Notes under the pieces: generated by a model | The model's database searches: none | What the model was told of the DNA's origin: nothing | The model's input: only the letters and a program-made list of their open reading frames with translations | NCBI RefSeq assembly: GCF_000731095.1 | Contig: NZ_JMTZ01000026.1 | Coordinates: forward strand, 1 to 46,489 | Origin: Lysobacter antibioticus | GTDB taxonomy: Bacteria > Pseudomonadota > Gammaproteobacteria > Xanthomonadales > Xanthomonadaceae | Direction: 5' to 3' | DNA: 46,489 nucleotides | Part shown: piece after piece, positions 22,233-30,944 of the stretch | Numbering within the stretch: the stretch's first letter is position 1 | Layout: every line of letters starts with the position of its first letter | Position numbers and translations under genes: made by a program

Positions 22233-25200
22233 ATGTTGCCCGCAAGCCGCCGCCCGCGCCGTCAACGCGCCAATCGCCCATCCCGCATCACCGCCACCCC
22301 GCTGTCGTTGGCCCTCGCCGCCGCGCTGCTGGGCCACGCTTCCTTCGCTGCCGCACAGGATGGCCAGAGCAGCACGAACGGCACCGACAGCGCCGACAAG
22401 ACCACCGAGCTGTCCCGCATCGAAGTGACCGGCTCCAATATCCGTCGCCTGGACGTGGAAACCGCCTCGCCGGTGCAGGTCATCAGCAAGCAGGACATCG
22501 AGAACATGGGCGCGCGCACCTTGCTGCAGGTGCTCGACAACCTGCCGGCGGCGCGTCCGGCGCAGCAGGATTCGCGCTCCTTGTTCACCGGTTCGGATGG
22601 CGCTTCGCAGGCCAACCTGCGCGGCCTCGGCGCGCAGGGCACCTTGGTGCTGTTGAACGGTCGCCGCCTGTCGTACTACGGCGCGCCGGCCGGCTTCCAG
22701 ACCCAGTTCGTCAACATCGATGCGATTCCCGCCGCGGCGATCGAGCGCATGGAGGTGCTGACCGACGGCGCCTCGGCCGTGTACGGCACCGACGCAGTGG
22801 CCGGCGTGATCAACGTGATCACCAAGCGCAACTACCAGGGCGCGGAAGTCAGCGTGACCACCGACAAATCCTCGCGCATCGATTCCTACGGTGAGCACCA
22901 GGCCAGCATCACCGCCGGCTTCGGCGACCTCGACAAGGATCGCTACAACGTCTACGCCTCGGTCAACCTGTATCGCCGCGATGCGATTCCGTTGAGCGAC
23001 TTCTACGACAAGCGCCCCGATCAGTACTACGTCAACAACCCGAACTATCTGAAGAACCTGCGCCTGGGCACCGGCAGCAAGCCGGGTGTGTTCAATCCCG
23101 GCAGTTACTTCGCCATCAACCCCAGGACCGGCGCGCGCGTGCAGGAACCCGCACCGGGCTGCAACAACGTGCTGACCGGCGAAGCCGCCGGCCCGCGTTG
23201 CATCTGGCAGACCTGGATGAACAACGAGATCGACGCGGGCGCCGAAACCGAGCGCATGACCGGTTACGTCAACGCTCATTTCCTGGTCGGCGAAAGCACC
23301 GAAGCCTTCGCCGAGCTGACCTACACCGACATCGACCTGCGCGCCAACGGCGGCACGCCGCGTTCGTTCGGCACCACCACCGGCAACCCGACCAGTTGGT
23401 TCTCGCGCAATACCGGCAATACGGTCAACCAGTTCCGCTATCCCTTCCTGGGGCCGAACAACGAATACAACCACGCCAGCCCCCAGCTCAAGGCGATCAA
23501 CGGCGGGGTCGTGGGCCTGCAGTATCTGTTGCAGGATGTCGGCGACAACTACTTCGGCCAGCGCAACACCGACAAGAGCTACCGCGGGCTGTTCGGCCTG
23601 CGCGGCGCGATCGGCGACTGGAACTGGGAAACCGCGTTCGCCACCGCCGGTACGCACTCGGTTACCTACCAGACCATCAACGTCAACCTGGACGGCTTCC
23701 GTAAAGCCTTCGGCCCGTTCACCGTCGACCCGGGCACCGGCCGCGTGATCATCTCCGATCATCCGGCGTACAAGTTCGGCGAGATCAGCGAAGCCAACGC
23801 GGCCTTGCTGCGCGAGGCCTATCCGACCTTCGACATTCAGTCCTGGACTCGCCTGCATACCCTGGACGGCAAGATCGAAGGCCCGCTGTTCAACCTGCCG
23901 GCCGGCGAAATGCGCGCGGCGTTCGGCTTCAACATCAGCCGCGAGACCTTCTACACCCCGGGCAACGCAGACGCGGCCAACGGCCTGATCACCCAGCAGG
24001 GCGGTTCGTGGTTCGACGGCAAGCGCAACACCTATGCCTTGTTCGCCGAGACCGTAGCGCCGTTGACCGAGAAGTTGGAGCTCGACGCTGCGCTGCGCGT
24101 GGACAAGTACCCGAATTTCAGCGCCAACCTGGCGCCGAAGATCGGCTTGAAGTATCAGGTGCTGCCGCAGTTGTTGTTGCGCGGTACTTACTCGGAAGGC
24201 TTCCGCGCTCCTAGCCTGGCCGAGGCCGGTACCGGCGGCGTGTTCGCCCAGCTCGGCGGTTTCCGCGACGAGCTGCGCTGCGCTGAGACCAACGCGATCG
24301 CCAACCTGTTGCGCCAGTCGCGCCGCGGCGGCGATGTGGACCTGGGCAACTCGCTGCTCAATGCCGACTGCAGCCGCACCGTGGCGCGCATGACCCAGCC
24401 CAACCAGGACCTGGAGCCGGAGAAGGCCAAGATCGCCACCTTGGGCTTCGTGTTCGAGCCGCTCGATTGGCTGTCGGTGTCGGCCGATTACTGGTTCATC
24501 TATCGCCGCAACGAAATCGCCGCACCGGACTTCAGCAAGGAACAGGACATCGTGTCGATGGCCCGTTCGCCGATCACCGATTCCGACCGCGCCGCGCAGG
24601 CGGCGTTGGCGGCGATGTGCGCCGACCCGGCCAGTGGCGTGAGCTGTCCGGGCACCTTGCCGGGCTATAGCGCCGGCAACGTGGCCAGCGTCGTCGGCCA
24701 GTACAAGAACCGCGGCCGCACCCTGGTCGATGGCTTCGATATCGATGCCCGCAGCCGCTTCTCGCTGGGCGAGTGGGGCAGCCTGAACGTCGGCGTGGCC
24801 GCCACCATCGCGCGCCGCAAGGAGGCCTACCTCGACGACGAAAACGGCTGGTACTACGGCAACACCGTGGGCTATCACAGCAATCCGCGTTTGCGCGCCA
24901 CCATCAACGCCGATTGGAACTACCGCCAGTTCACCACCAGCTTCTTCGTCAACTACGTCGGCCACACCAAGTGGGCCTGGGACCGCGTCGATGCCGAGGA
25001 CAACAACCCGGAAACCTGTACCGCCGGGTTCCTGCCGGTGCCGGAAGCGCAGTGCGACGGCGTGCCGTCCTGGTGGACGGCTAACCTGAGCCTGGCCTGG
25101 CGTCCGACCGAGAAGCTCAACGTCGGTTTCACCGTCAAGAATCTGTTCGACCGTCAGCCGTTCTACGACCCGAACAGCTTCCTCGGCGACTCCAGCGACT

Positions 25201-25253
25201 ACGCCACCATCCTCGGCCGCAGCTACAGCGTCACGGTCGGCTATAAGTTCTGA
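22233..25253 (+). CDS. TonB-dependent outer membrane receptor (glycan uptake)
   Basis: Outer-membrane active transporter energised by TonB/ExbBD. The 1006-residue precursor has a long basic signal peptide (to about residue 43, FAAAQ), then a Ton-box-like LSRIEVTGSNIRR. The plug domain (about 65-195) has PVQVISKQDIENMG, LRGLGAQGTLVLLNGRRL and VYGTDAVAGVINVITKR. A 22-strand-type barrel follows, with typical LRGTYSEGFRAPSL, ending SYSVTVGYKF with the terminal phenylalanine of outer-membrane proteins. The ATG at 22233 is fixed by AGGAGAG 5 bp upstream. It lies 186 bp after the GH31 gene on the same strand, as in xanthomonad carbohydrate-utilisation loci, so its substrate is probably a GalNAc-containing glycan. 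Confidence 0.92.
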   Translation: MLPASRRPRRQRANRPSRITATPLSLALAAALLGHASFAAAQDGQSSTNGTDSADKTTELSRIEVTGSNIRRLDVETASPVQVISKQDIENMGARTLLQVLDNLPAARPAQQDSRSLFTGSDGASQANLRGLGAQGTLVLLNGRRLSYYGAPAGFQTQFVNIDAIPAAAIERMEVLTDGASAVYGTDAVAGVINVITKRNYQGAEVSVTTDKSSRIDSYGEHQASITAGFGDLDKDRYNVYASVNLYRRDAIPLSDFYDKRPDQYYVNNPNYLKNLRLGTGSKPGVFNPGSYFAINPRTGARVQEPAPGCNNVLTGEAAGPRCIWQTWMNNEIDAGAETERMTGYVNAHFLVGESTEAFAELTYTDIDLRANGGTPRSFGTTTGNPTSWFSRNTGNTVNQFRYPFLGPNNEYNHASPQLKAINGGVVGLQYLLQDVGDNYFGQRNTDKSYRGLFGLRGAIGDWNWETAFATAGTHSVTYQTINVNLDGFRKAFGPFTVDPGTGRVIISDHPAYKFGEISEANAALLREAYPTFDIQSWTRLHTLDGKIEGPLFNLPAGEMRAAFGFNISRETFYTPGNADAANGLITQQGGSWFDGKRNTYALFAETVAPLTEKLELDAALRVDKYPNFSANLAPKIGLKYQVLPQLLLRGTYSEGFRAPSLAEAGTGGVFAQLGGFRDELRCAETNAIANLLRQSRRGGDVDLGNSLLNADCSRTVARMTQPNQDLEPEKAKIATLGFVFEPLDWLSVSADYWFIYRRNEIAAPDFSKEQDIVSMARSPITDSDRAAQAALAAMCADPASGVSCPGTLPGYSAGNVASVVGQYKNRGRTLVDGFDIDARSRFSLGEWGSLNVGVAATIARRKEAYLDDENGWYYGNTVGYHSNPRLRATINADWNYRQFTTSFFVNYVGHTKWAWDRVDAEDNNPETCTAGFLPVPEAQCDGVPSWWTANLSLAWRPTEKLNVGFTVKNLFDRQPFYDPNSFLGDSSDYATILGRSYSVTVGYKF

Positions 25254-25260
25254 CGAAACA

Positions 25261-25287
25261 GATCGCGCCGGCATTGCCGGCGCGATC
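25261..25287 (+). terminator. Terminator-like hairpin after the TonB receptor
   Basis: GATCGCGCCGGC, loop ATT and GCCGGCGCGATC form a perfect 12-bp stem, 7 bp after the stop codon. Only TTC follows, so the U-tract is poor; hairpins without a long U-run recur after several genes in this window. Confidence 0.75.
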
Positions 25288-25318
25288 TTCGTGGTACACC
25301 CGATCCCGATAGCCTTGT

Positions 25319-25358
25319 CGCCCTGAAACAGCTCCCGTCGGGCTGCTGCTTCAGGGCG
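25319..25358. terminator. Hairpin between convergent genes
   Basis: CGCCCTGAAACAGC and GCTGCTTCAGGGCG pair over 14 bp with one mismatch around a 12-base loop. It lies between the plus-strand receptor gene and the minus-strand lipoprotein gene and could end transcription from either side. Confidence 0.6.
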
Positions 25359-25373
25359 GCATTGTTTCGGGGC

Positions 25374-26030
25374 TTAGCGGGGTTTGCCGGGGACGCTCAT
25401 GGAATTTGCGCCAGGGTCGGTCGAGAACACGAACCGGCTCTCGTACTCGCCCTCGCTCAATTTCTTGGTGGTTTCCATGAAGCTATAGGTCGGTGCGCCG
25501 GTGTCTTTGGCGAAGCGTTCGGACCAGGCGGTGTAGTCGTCGGCGGATTTCGTGCGCATCGAGCCGATGCACAGGCTCAGGCCGCAGGAGAAATCCCGCA
25601 GCACTGCCTTGTCGCCGAGGCCTCGCGAAATGGCGGCCTTGTAGTGAGCCGCCAGGTCGTGAGCCTCGGGATTGTTCGCGGCGCCTTGATCGAACAGGCG
25701 GGCCGCTTGTTGAAATTGTTTGTCGGACTGCAGGAGCGTGGCGGCTCTTTCGGTAGCCAGCCCGCCATCGGCCAACAGCTTGCTTTCGGCAGGGAGGTAG
25801 GGCGACGGCGGAGGAGCGGATGGCGGTGCGCTTGCGGCAGCGGTGTCGCTCGTGCCGCTGGTGCCATCGGCCAAGGCCGGAGCGCTGTTGGCCTTGGTGG
25901 GATCTTTCGAGTCGGGCGCGACCTGCGCTGCCGGGACTTGGGAGGAGGGCGTTGGGGACTGGCTTGCCTTGTCGGAACAACCGACGAGCAACGTTGCCGC
26001 AAACACGACGAATGCCGGATGAAGTTTCAC
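25374..26030 (-). CDS. Putative lipoprotein of unknown function
   Basis: A 218-residue protein with a clear lipoprotein signal (MKLHPAFVVFAATLLVGC, lipobox LVGC, cysteine 18). A long Ser/Pro/Ala-rich, probably disordered linker follows (about residues 20-85), then a C-terminal folded part (about 85-218) with two cysteines in FSCGLSLCIG that may form a disulphide. The N-terminal half of the folded part looks like a TPR-type helical pair (QFQQAARLFDQGAANNPEAH). The start is GTG. No function is recognised. It likely resides in the outer membrane facing the periplasm. Confidence 0.75.
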   Translation of the reverse strand: MKLHPAFVVFAATLLVGCSDKASQSPTPSSQVPAAQVAPDSKDPTKANSAPALADGTSGTSDTAAASAPPSAPPPSPYLPAESKLLADGGLATERAATLLQSDKQFQQAARLFDQGAANNPEAHDLAAHYKAAISRGLGDKAVLRDFSCGLSLCIGSMRTKSADDYTAWSERFAKDTGAPTYSFMETTKKLSEGEYESRFVFSTDPGANSMSVPGKPR

Positions 26031-26119
26031 GGTCGACCTCTGGATGAGTGCCGGACTCCCAAGGGAGCCCGGCGGGATGCTTCACGTCAGGGTGTCGAAC
26101 ACCCCAGTGAAGTTATGGC

Positions 26120-26338
26120 TCACTCCGGCGGCAGGGTGGGTTCGATGGTCATCGATACCCGACCACCGCAACAATCGGTGACGCGATAGCCAGTGGAGGT
26201 CGTGGTCACGCTGCAGGTGTTCGTGCAGGTGTACTTGCGTCCATTGAGGATTACCGAATCCCCCGCGATTGCGGCCGTCGCGGCCGCGGCAATAAATCCG
26301 CCTACTAACATAGGACCGACGATCATCTTCGACTTCAC
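26120..26338 (-). CDS. Small exported cysteine-rich protein
   Basis: A 72-residue protein with a signal peptide (to about residue 25, AAIAG). The mature part of about 47 residues has four cysteines (YTCTNTCS and TDCCGG), which probably form two disulphides, and a Thr-rich core. Start is GTG at 26338 with AAGGAG six bases upstream. Function is unknown; small Cys-rich secreted peptides can be inhibitors, toxins or bacteriocin-like, but nothing specific is seen. It lies 89 bp upstream of the lipoprotein gene on the same strand, so the two may be cotranscribed. Confidence 0.7.
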   Translation of the reverse strand: MKSKMIVGPMLVGGFIAAAATAAIAGDSVILNGRKYTCTNTCSVTTTSTGYRVTDCCGGRVSMTIEPTLPPE

Positions 26339-26588
26339 TGTGCGCTCCTTGATACTGGTTTGATGGGCTGGCTTCTTGCCAGCCGCGGAACACTAGCAAG
26401 GGGCGATTTGGAGCGTCAATCCAAATATGTGTTTCTGCTTAGGCGGTAGAAAACGAAATTTAATTTGTCGCGATAGGCATAAAACGAAAGAAAAATTTGG
26501 TTGAACTGCGTCCGCTTCCCACAGATGATAGGCGCGAACGCTTCGTGTCCCGTCGGTACTGGCGTCAATAGGGAATTCCTTCTCGCTC

Positions 26589-27650
26589 ATGAAGAGCTCC
26601 ATACTTGTGACCGGCGGCGCCGGCTATGTTGGAAGTCACGTAGTACTTCAGTTGGTGGAAAGAGGCGAACGGGTCGTCGTCCTGGACGACCTGAGCACAG
26701 GCTTCGCCGATGCCGTCATCGGCGCCGAACTGGTGGTCGGCGATGTCGCCGACAGCCGCGGCGTCCTGCGCCTGTTGCGCGAGCGCCAGGTCGATACCGT
26801 CCTGCACCTGGCCGCCCGCACCGTCGTGTCGGAATCGGTCGCAGACCCGTTGCGCTACTACGCCGACAATGCCTGTGCGACCCGCAGCCTGCTGTCGTGC
26901 TGCGCACAGGCCGGCGTAGCCAATTTCGTATTCTCCTCGTCCGCGGCGGTGTACGGCATGCCCGCCTCGGGCATCGCCGACGAACAGATGCCGGCCGCTC
27001 CGCTCAATCCCTATGGCGCATCCAAGCTGATGGGCGAATGGATGCTGCGCGATCAGGCGGCCGCCAGTGGGCTGCGCTTTGCGGTGCTGCGCTATTTCAA
27101 TGTCGCCGGAAGCGATCTGCGTGGGCGCATAGGCCCAAGCACCCGCAACGCGACCTTGCTGACCAAGGTCGCTTGTGAAGTCGCCACCGGCAAGCGCAAG
27201 CACCTTGCCATCTACGGCACCGATTTCGCGACCCCCGACGGCACCGGCGTCAGGGACTATATCCACGTCGACGATCTCGCCCGCGCGCATCTCGACGCCT
27301 TGACCTACCTCAGGGGCGGCGGCGAATCGGTCGTGTTGAACTGCGGTTACGGGCGCGGCTATTCGGTTCGCGAGGTATTGCGCGCCGTCGAACGGGCCAA
27401 TGGCGGCCCGATTCCGGTCGTCGACGCGCCGCGACGGCCAGGGGATGTGCCGCTGCTGATCGCGGATGCAACAAGAATCCGTCGTGTGCTCGGCTGGGTT
27501 CCGCGTTACGACGATATCGATGTGATCATCGGCAGCGCACTCGCGTGGGAACGTCGCATCGATGCAAGAACGCCTCGCCCGGTATCGGCCCGCGCACTTG
27601 AGGGAGCGGCAGCGCTGCGGCCGGACGCCCCTCGCGTCATGGCCCTGTAA
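26589..27650 (+). CDS. galE: UDP-glucose/UDP-hexose 4-epimerase (GalE-like)
   Basis: Extended short-chain dehydrogenase that interconverts UDP-glucose and UDP-galactose, or the N-acetyl forms, in the cytoplasm. The 353-residue protein has the NAD site TGGAGYVGSHV (residue 8 on), the LDDLSTG segment, LAARTVVSESV, SSAAVYG and the catalytic YGASK (Tyr about 145), and RYFNVAGSD, all typical of GalE. The C-terminus is about 15 residues longer than E. coli GalE. The next gene, 100 bp on, is a GlcNAc-type glycosyltransferase, so this epimerase may supply UDP-GalNAc or UDP-Gal to it. AT-rich DNA upstream contains a single CGAAAG motif (26485-26490). Confidence 0.85.
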   Translation: MKSSILVTGGAGYVGSHVVLQLVERGERVVVLDDLSTGFADAVIGAELVVGDVADSRGVLRLLRERQVDTVLHLAARTVVSESVADPLRYYADNACATRSLLSCCAQAGVANFVFSSSAAVYGMPASGIADEQMPAAPLNPYGASKLMGEWMLRDQAAASGLRFAVLRYFNVAGSDLRGRIGPSTRNATLLTKVACEVATGKRKHLAIYGTDFATPDGTGVRDYIHVDDLARAHLDALTYLRGGGESVVLNCGYGRGYSVREVLRAVERANGGPIPVVDAPRRPGDVPLLIADATRIRRVLGWVPRYDDIDVIIGSALAWERRIDARTPRPVSARALEGAAALRPDAPRVMAL

Positions 27651-27753
27651 GCATTACCGCGTCGTCGTAAACGACTGCCGTTAGCGAGCGTGGTCGCATG
27701 GCGATCGCTTGGCCGACGGTGGGTTCCTGATTCGAACCTGTAGAAACCAGAAT

Positions 27754-29139
27754 ATGGAAATCCAGAGAAAGATCTTCGTGCAAGTGCCGAGCTACCGCGA
27801 CAGGCAGCTCATCCCGACATTGACGGATCTCGTGGAGAACGCGTCGGATCCCGGCGGGCTCCGCATCGTGGTTTGCTGGCAGCACGACAGCGACGAATCC
27901 CTGGACGACTTCATCGATTCCGGCTTCCGCCACTCGGGCAGCACCCGCAGTAACGGGCACCTCGTCCACCTGTTGGACAAGGACGGAGCGATCGTCGAAG
28001 TGATCGATGTCCACTTCCTCGACACCAAAGGCTGCGGATGGGCGCGCAACGCGAGCCAGGGGCATTACGACGGCGAGCGCTACAACCTGCAGATAGATGC
28101 GCATCACCGCTTCGTCGAGCACTGGGATGCGGCCATGATCGACATGCTCGAGTCTTTGCGGGGCCGGTACGAGAAGCCGCTATTGACCGGCTATCCCCCG
28201 TCCTTCGACCCGGCCGTTTTCCCGGAGGGCCGGCAGAATCATGTCGGGCAAATGCTGGTCCGGAAGTTCTCCACCTTGGGTATCGTGAGCTATCGCGCGG
28301 CCAGGATGCCCGGTTGGGAGGAACGTACGGAACCGATGAGGGCGCGCTTCATGAGCGGCGGTTTCGTCTTCTCGGACGGCCGGTTCGTCGAGGAGGTCAT
28401 GAACGATGCCGAGCATTTCTTCTCGACCGAGGAAATCGTCATGGCGGTCAGGGCGTTTACCCACGGCTACGATTTCTTTCACCCGCATCGCCCCCTGCTG
28501 TGGCATCAGTACAACTCGGGGGCCAGGAAGGTGTGGGACGACCACACCGACGAGCGGAAATCGAGTGGCGAGATAGAAGGAAGCGCAACCGACCGGGCAA
28601 TTCTGGCGCTGGAGCGATCTTTGTCGCTGCTGGGTATTTCCGAAGATCACGAGGCCGTCGACTTCGGCAGGTACGGTCTTGGACGACATCGTTCGGTCGA
28701 ACAGTTCGAAAGGTACGCGGGGCTGAGTTTCAGGCACCGGGGGATCAGGAGGGAGGCAGCGGAGCCCACCGAGCCCGACGAGTCTTGCTACGACCTCCCC
28801 GTCAACGAGTGGGAAGACGGCTTGATCTGCAAAAGAGCGTTCCGAGTGTGCATCAGCAACACTCAGCCGCTTCCCGAGTCTGCAGATCTGGATTCGGTGG
28901 TGGTAGCCGCCTATGCGGCGGACGGATCGGAACTCGTCGCGCGCAGTTTGTCGGCGACTGAGCTGGAAGTTCTTGCCGCCCTAGGCTCTTTCGAATACAT
29001 CGAGAAATTCGAGGCTTGCCCTTCGCGACTGCCTGCTCAGTACGATCTGCAGGCCACGAGCAAGTCGCCGGAGCTCAGTGGCGCGTTTTCCATCATGGTG
29101 CATGAGCTTGGCGAAGACGCGGTGTCTGTCGCTCTTTGA
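27754..29139 (+). CDS. GlcNAc-transferase-like glycosyltransferase (PF11397 type)
   Basis: A 461-residue soluble protein beginning IFVQVPSYRDRQLIPTL, which matches the start of the family related to eukaryotic Skp1 alpha-GlcNAc transferases: a strand and loop binding the UDP-sugar, then RIVVCWQHD, GCGWARN and the metal-binding-type LQIDAHHRFVEHWD near residue 108. FMSGGFVFS near 210 and ATG-side context fit a GT-A fold. The C-terminal part (about 345-461) looks like a separate domain of unknown role. The ATG at 27754 starts right at the conserved N-terminus; the ribosome site is weak. Acceptor is unknown; genes of this type occur in exopolysaccharide or protein-modification settings. The galE-like gene directly upstream may make its donor. 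Confidence 0.75.
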   Translation: MEIQRKIFVQVPSYRDRQLIPTLTDLVENASDPGGLRIVVCWQHDSDESLDDFIDSGFRHSGSTRSNGHLVHLLDKDGAIVEVIDVHFLDTKGCGWARNASQGHYDGERYNLQIDAHHRFVEHWDAAMIDMLESLRGRYEKPLLTGYPPSFDPAVFPEGRQNHVGQMLVRKFSTLGIVSYRAARMPGWEERTEPMRARFMSGGFVFSDGRFVEEVMNDAEHFFSTEEIVMAVRAFTHGYDFFHPHRPLLWHQYNSGARKVWDDHTDERKSSGEIEGSATDRAILALERSLSLLGISEDHEAVDFGRYGLGRHRSVEQFERYAGLSFRHRGIRREAAEPTEPDESCYDLPVNEWEDGLICKRAFRVCISNTQPLPESADLDSVVVAAYAADGSELVARSLSATELEVLAALGSFEYIEKFEACPSRLPAQYDLQATSKSPELSGAFSIMVHELGEDAVSVAL

Positions 29140-29356
29140 GGTCGCAGCCGCCGATACAGCCCGACGCTGCGATGGCTACGAAGCATCGCAGTGGCGCCGC
29201 CGGCCCTTCTATCGCCGAAGGGAACTTCGCAGGCTTGGTTTCGAGGATTGAGCATCGGGTCGCCGACAGTTCGGCGTCATCACGTGCGGACGCAGGACCC
29301 GGGTCGTTGCCCTGGCCCTCCCGGAAGGGCGTGGCCAGGGGCGTGGCTTCCTCCGC

Positions 29357-29384
29357 TTGACATAGACAGACCTGTCTGTATATT
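29357..29384 (+). promoter_or_regulatory. Promoter and operator of the TetR gene
   Basis: TTGACA (29357-29362), a 16-bp spacer and TATATT (29379-29384) form a good sigma-70 promoter. Inside the spacer lies ACAGAC-CT-GTCTGT (29366-29379), a perfect 6-bp-arm inverted repeat, the classical arrangement for TetR-family autorepression. The ATG is 8 bp downstream of the -10 box, so the transcript would be nearly leaderless. Confidence 0.85.
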
Positions 29385-29391
29385 TCCGGCC

Positions 29392-29991
29392 ATGAAAACC
29401 GCCGAGCCGGTACCGCCCCCTCCGCGCGAGCGCATCCTCGCGGTCGCCTCGCAGCTGTTCTACGCGCACGGCATCCGTGCGGTGGGGATCGACACGATCA
29501 TCGATCAGTCCGGCGTCGCCAAGGCCAGCTTCTACAAGCATTTCCCTTCCAAGAACGATCTGGTCGCCGAAGTCCTGAGCCAACTCGGTGCGGCCTGGCG
29601 GCAATGGTTGGCCGATGCGGTCGATCGGCTGTCCGACGACCCCGGCGCGCGCCCTTTGGCGGTGTTCGACGCGCTAACCGAGCGCTTGAACAGCAGCGGT
29701 TTCCGCGGCTGCATCTTCATCAACTCGATCGTCGAACTGGCCGATCGCGACCACGCCGGTCATGCGGTCGCCCACGACCACAAGCAACAGGTCACCGCCT
29801 ATCTCGAACGCCTGCTCGTGGACGCGCAGATACGCCCGGCCGGCGATCTGGCGAGCCAACTGATGATGCTGATCGACGGCGCGATCGTGACCGCGCTGCG
29901 TACCGGCTCGGCGGCGGCATCCTCGTCCGCCAAAGAAATCGCACGGATGCTGATCGAGCGGCGTCCGGCCAAACGACGCCGAAGCGCCTGA
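29392..29991 (+). CDS. TetR-family transcriptional regulator
   Basis: A 199-residue repressor. The N-terminal TetR helix-turn-helix spans about residues 12-58 (RERILAVASQLFYAHG, GIDTIIDQSGVAKASFYKHF). A helical ligand-binding domain follows, including CIFINSIVELAD near 105. The start at 29392 follows the promoter/operator just upstream; the longer frame to 29191 has no merit. The next gene, an exported metallo-beta-lactamase-fold hydrolase, begins 59 bp after the stop and is probably its target. The inducer is unknown. Confidence 0.92.
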   Translation: MKTAEPVPPPPRERILAVASQLFYAHGIRAVGIDTIIDQSGVAKASFYKHFPSKNDLVAEVLSQLGAAWRQWLADAVDRLSDDPGARPLAVFDALTERLNSSGFRGCIFINSIVELADRDHAGHAVAHDHKQQVTAYLERLLVDAQIRPAGDLASQLMMLIDGAIVTALRTGSAAASSSAKEIARMLIERRPAKRRRSA

Positions 29992-30050
29992 CGCGTAAGC
30001 GCCGGTTGCATCGCATCGCCCCCACCTGTCGCCTCATTCGGATCAACGTC

Positions 30051-30890
30051 ATGACCTCGTTGTTGAAGCGCTTTGTGTTGCCGATCGTATTGTCCGCTGT
30101 GTTCTCGCAGGCCTCGGCGGCCGAGCCGGCCATCAAGCTTTACGCCATGGATTGCGGCCGCGCGCAGTTCGCGGATCTCGCGCCGTTCGCCGATACCGGG
30201 GAGTACGACGGCCATCCCGGTACCCTGATGACGCCGTGCTTCCTGATTCGCCACCCGAAGGGCGACTTGCTGTGGGACGCGGGCCTGGGCGATCGTTACG
30301 CCGAACCCCTGGGCGGGACTCAGCTTCCGCTTTACCGCGCCATAGTCGATACCCCGGTTGCGGCTCAGCTCGCGCAGTTGGAGCTGAGCTTCGACGACAT
30401 CGACTATTTCGCTTTCTCGCACGGCCATGGCGACCATCTCGGCAATGCGAATGCATTGAAGCAGGCGACCTGGATCGTGAACCGAAAAGAGCTGGAGTGG
30501 ATCCAGTCCGTTCCGGCGCCGCCGCGCACCAACCTCAAGCTGATCGAAACCCAGGCACGGGCGGCCACGATGCTTATCGACGGCGATCACGACGTGTTCG
30601 GCGACGGCAGCGTGCGTTTGCTGAAGGCGCCGGGCCACACGCCTGGGCACCAGGTGCTGCTGCTTCGGCTGCCGCGTTCGGGCCAGGTCCTGTTGACCGG
30701 CGATCTGTACCACTCGCACGAGAACCGCGCCGGGAAGCGCATGCCGGTGTTCAACGTGAGCCGTAGCGAGACGCTGGCGTCGATGGACCGCATCGAGCGC
30801 ATCGTGAAAAACCAACGGGCCCGCGTAGTGATCCAGCATTCGATGGACGATTTCAACGCGCTGCCGGTTTTTCCGGCCTACCTGGACTAG
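30051..30890 (+). CDS. Exported metallo-beta-lactamase-fold hydrolase (lactonase-like)
   Basis: A 279-residue protein with a signal peptide (to about residue 24, SQASAAEP), so periplasmic or secreted. The metallo-beta-lactamase core has the zinc motif SHGHGDHLGN (HxHxDH, near residue 123), GHTPGH near 199, and LTGD near 223 with the bridging Asp, then a C-terminal VIQHSMDDF. The overall pattern follows N-acyl homoserine lactonases of the AiiA/AttM type, although those are usually cytoplasmic. A quorum-quenching role is therefore possible, but many relatives have other ester or lactone substrates. It is probably cotranscribed with and controlled by the TetR gene before it. Confidence 0.85.
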   Translation: MTSLLKRFVLPIVLSAVFSQASAAEPAIKLYAMDCGRAQFADLAPFADTGEYDGHPGTLMTPCFLIRHPKGDLLWDAGLGDRYAEPLGGTQLPLYRAIVDTPVAAQLAQLELSFDDIDYFAFSHGHGDHLGNANALKQATWIVNRKELEWIQSVPAPPRTNLKLIETQARAATMLIDGDHDVFGDGSVRLLKAPGHTPGHQVLLLRLPRSGQVLLTGDLYHSHENRAGKRMPVFNVSRSETLASMDRIERIVKNQRARVVIQHSMDDFNALPVFPAYLD

Positions 30891-30944
30891 CTGTGGGGCG
30901 GTCGGCGCGGTTTGCCCGCATCGCATAGGATCACTGAGAAAAGC

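Noticed and set aside
22161-25274. A 1037-codon minus-strand frame opposite the TonB receptor.
   Set aside because: Same shadow effect; the plus strand has signal peptide, plug and barrel features, the minus strand none.
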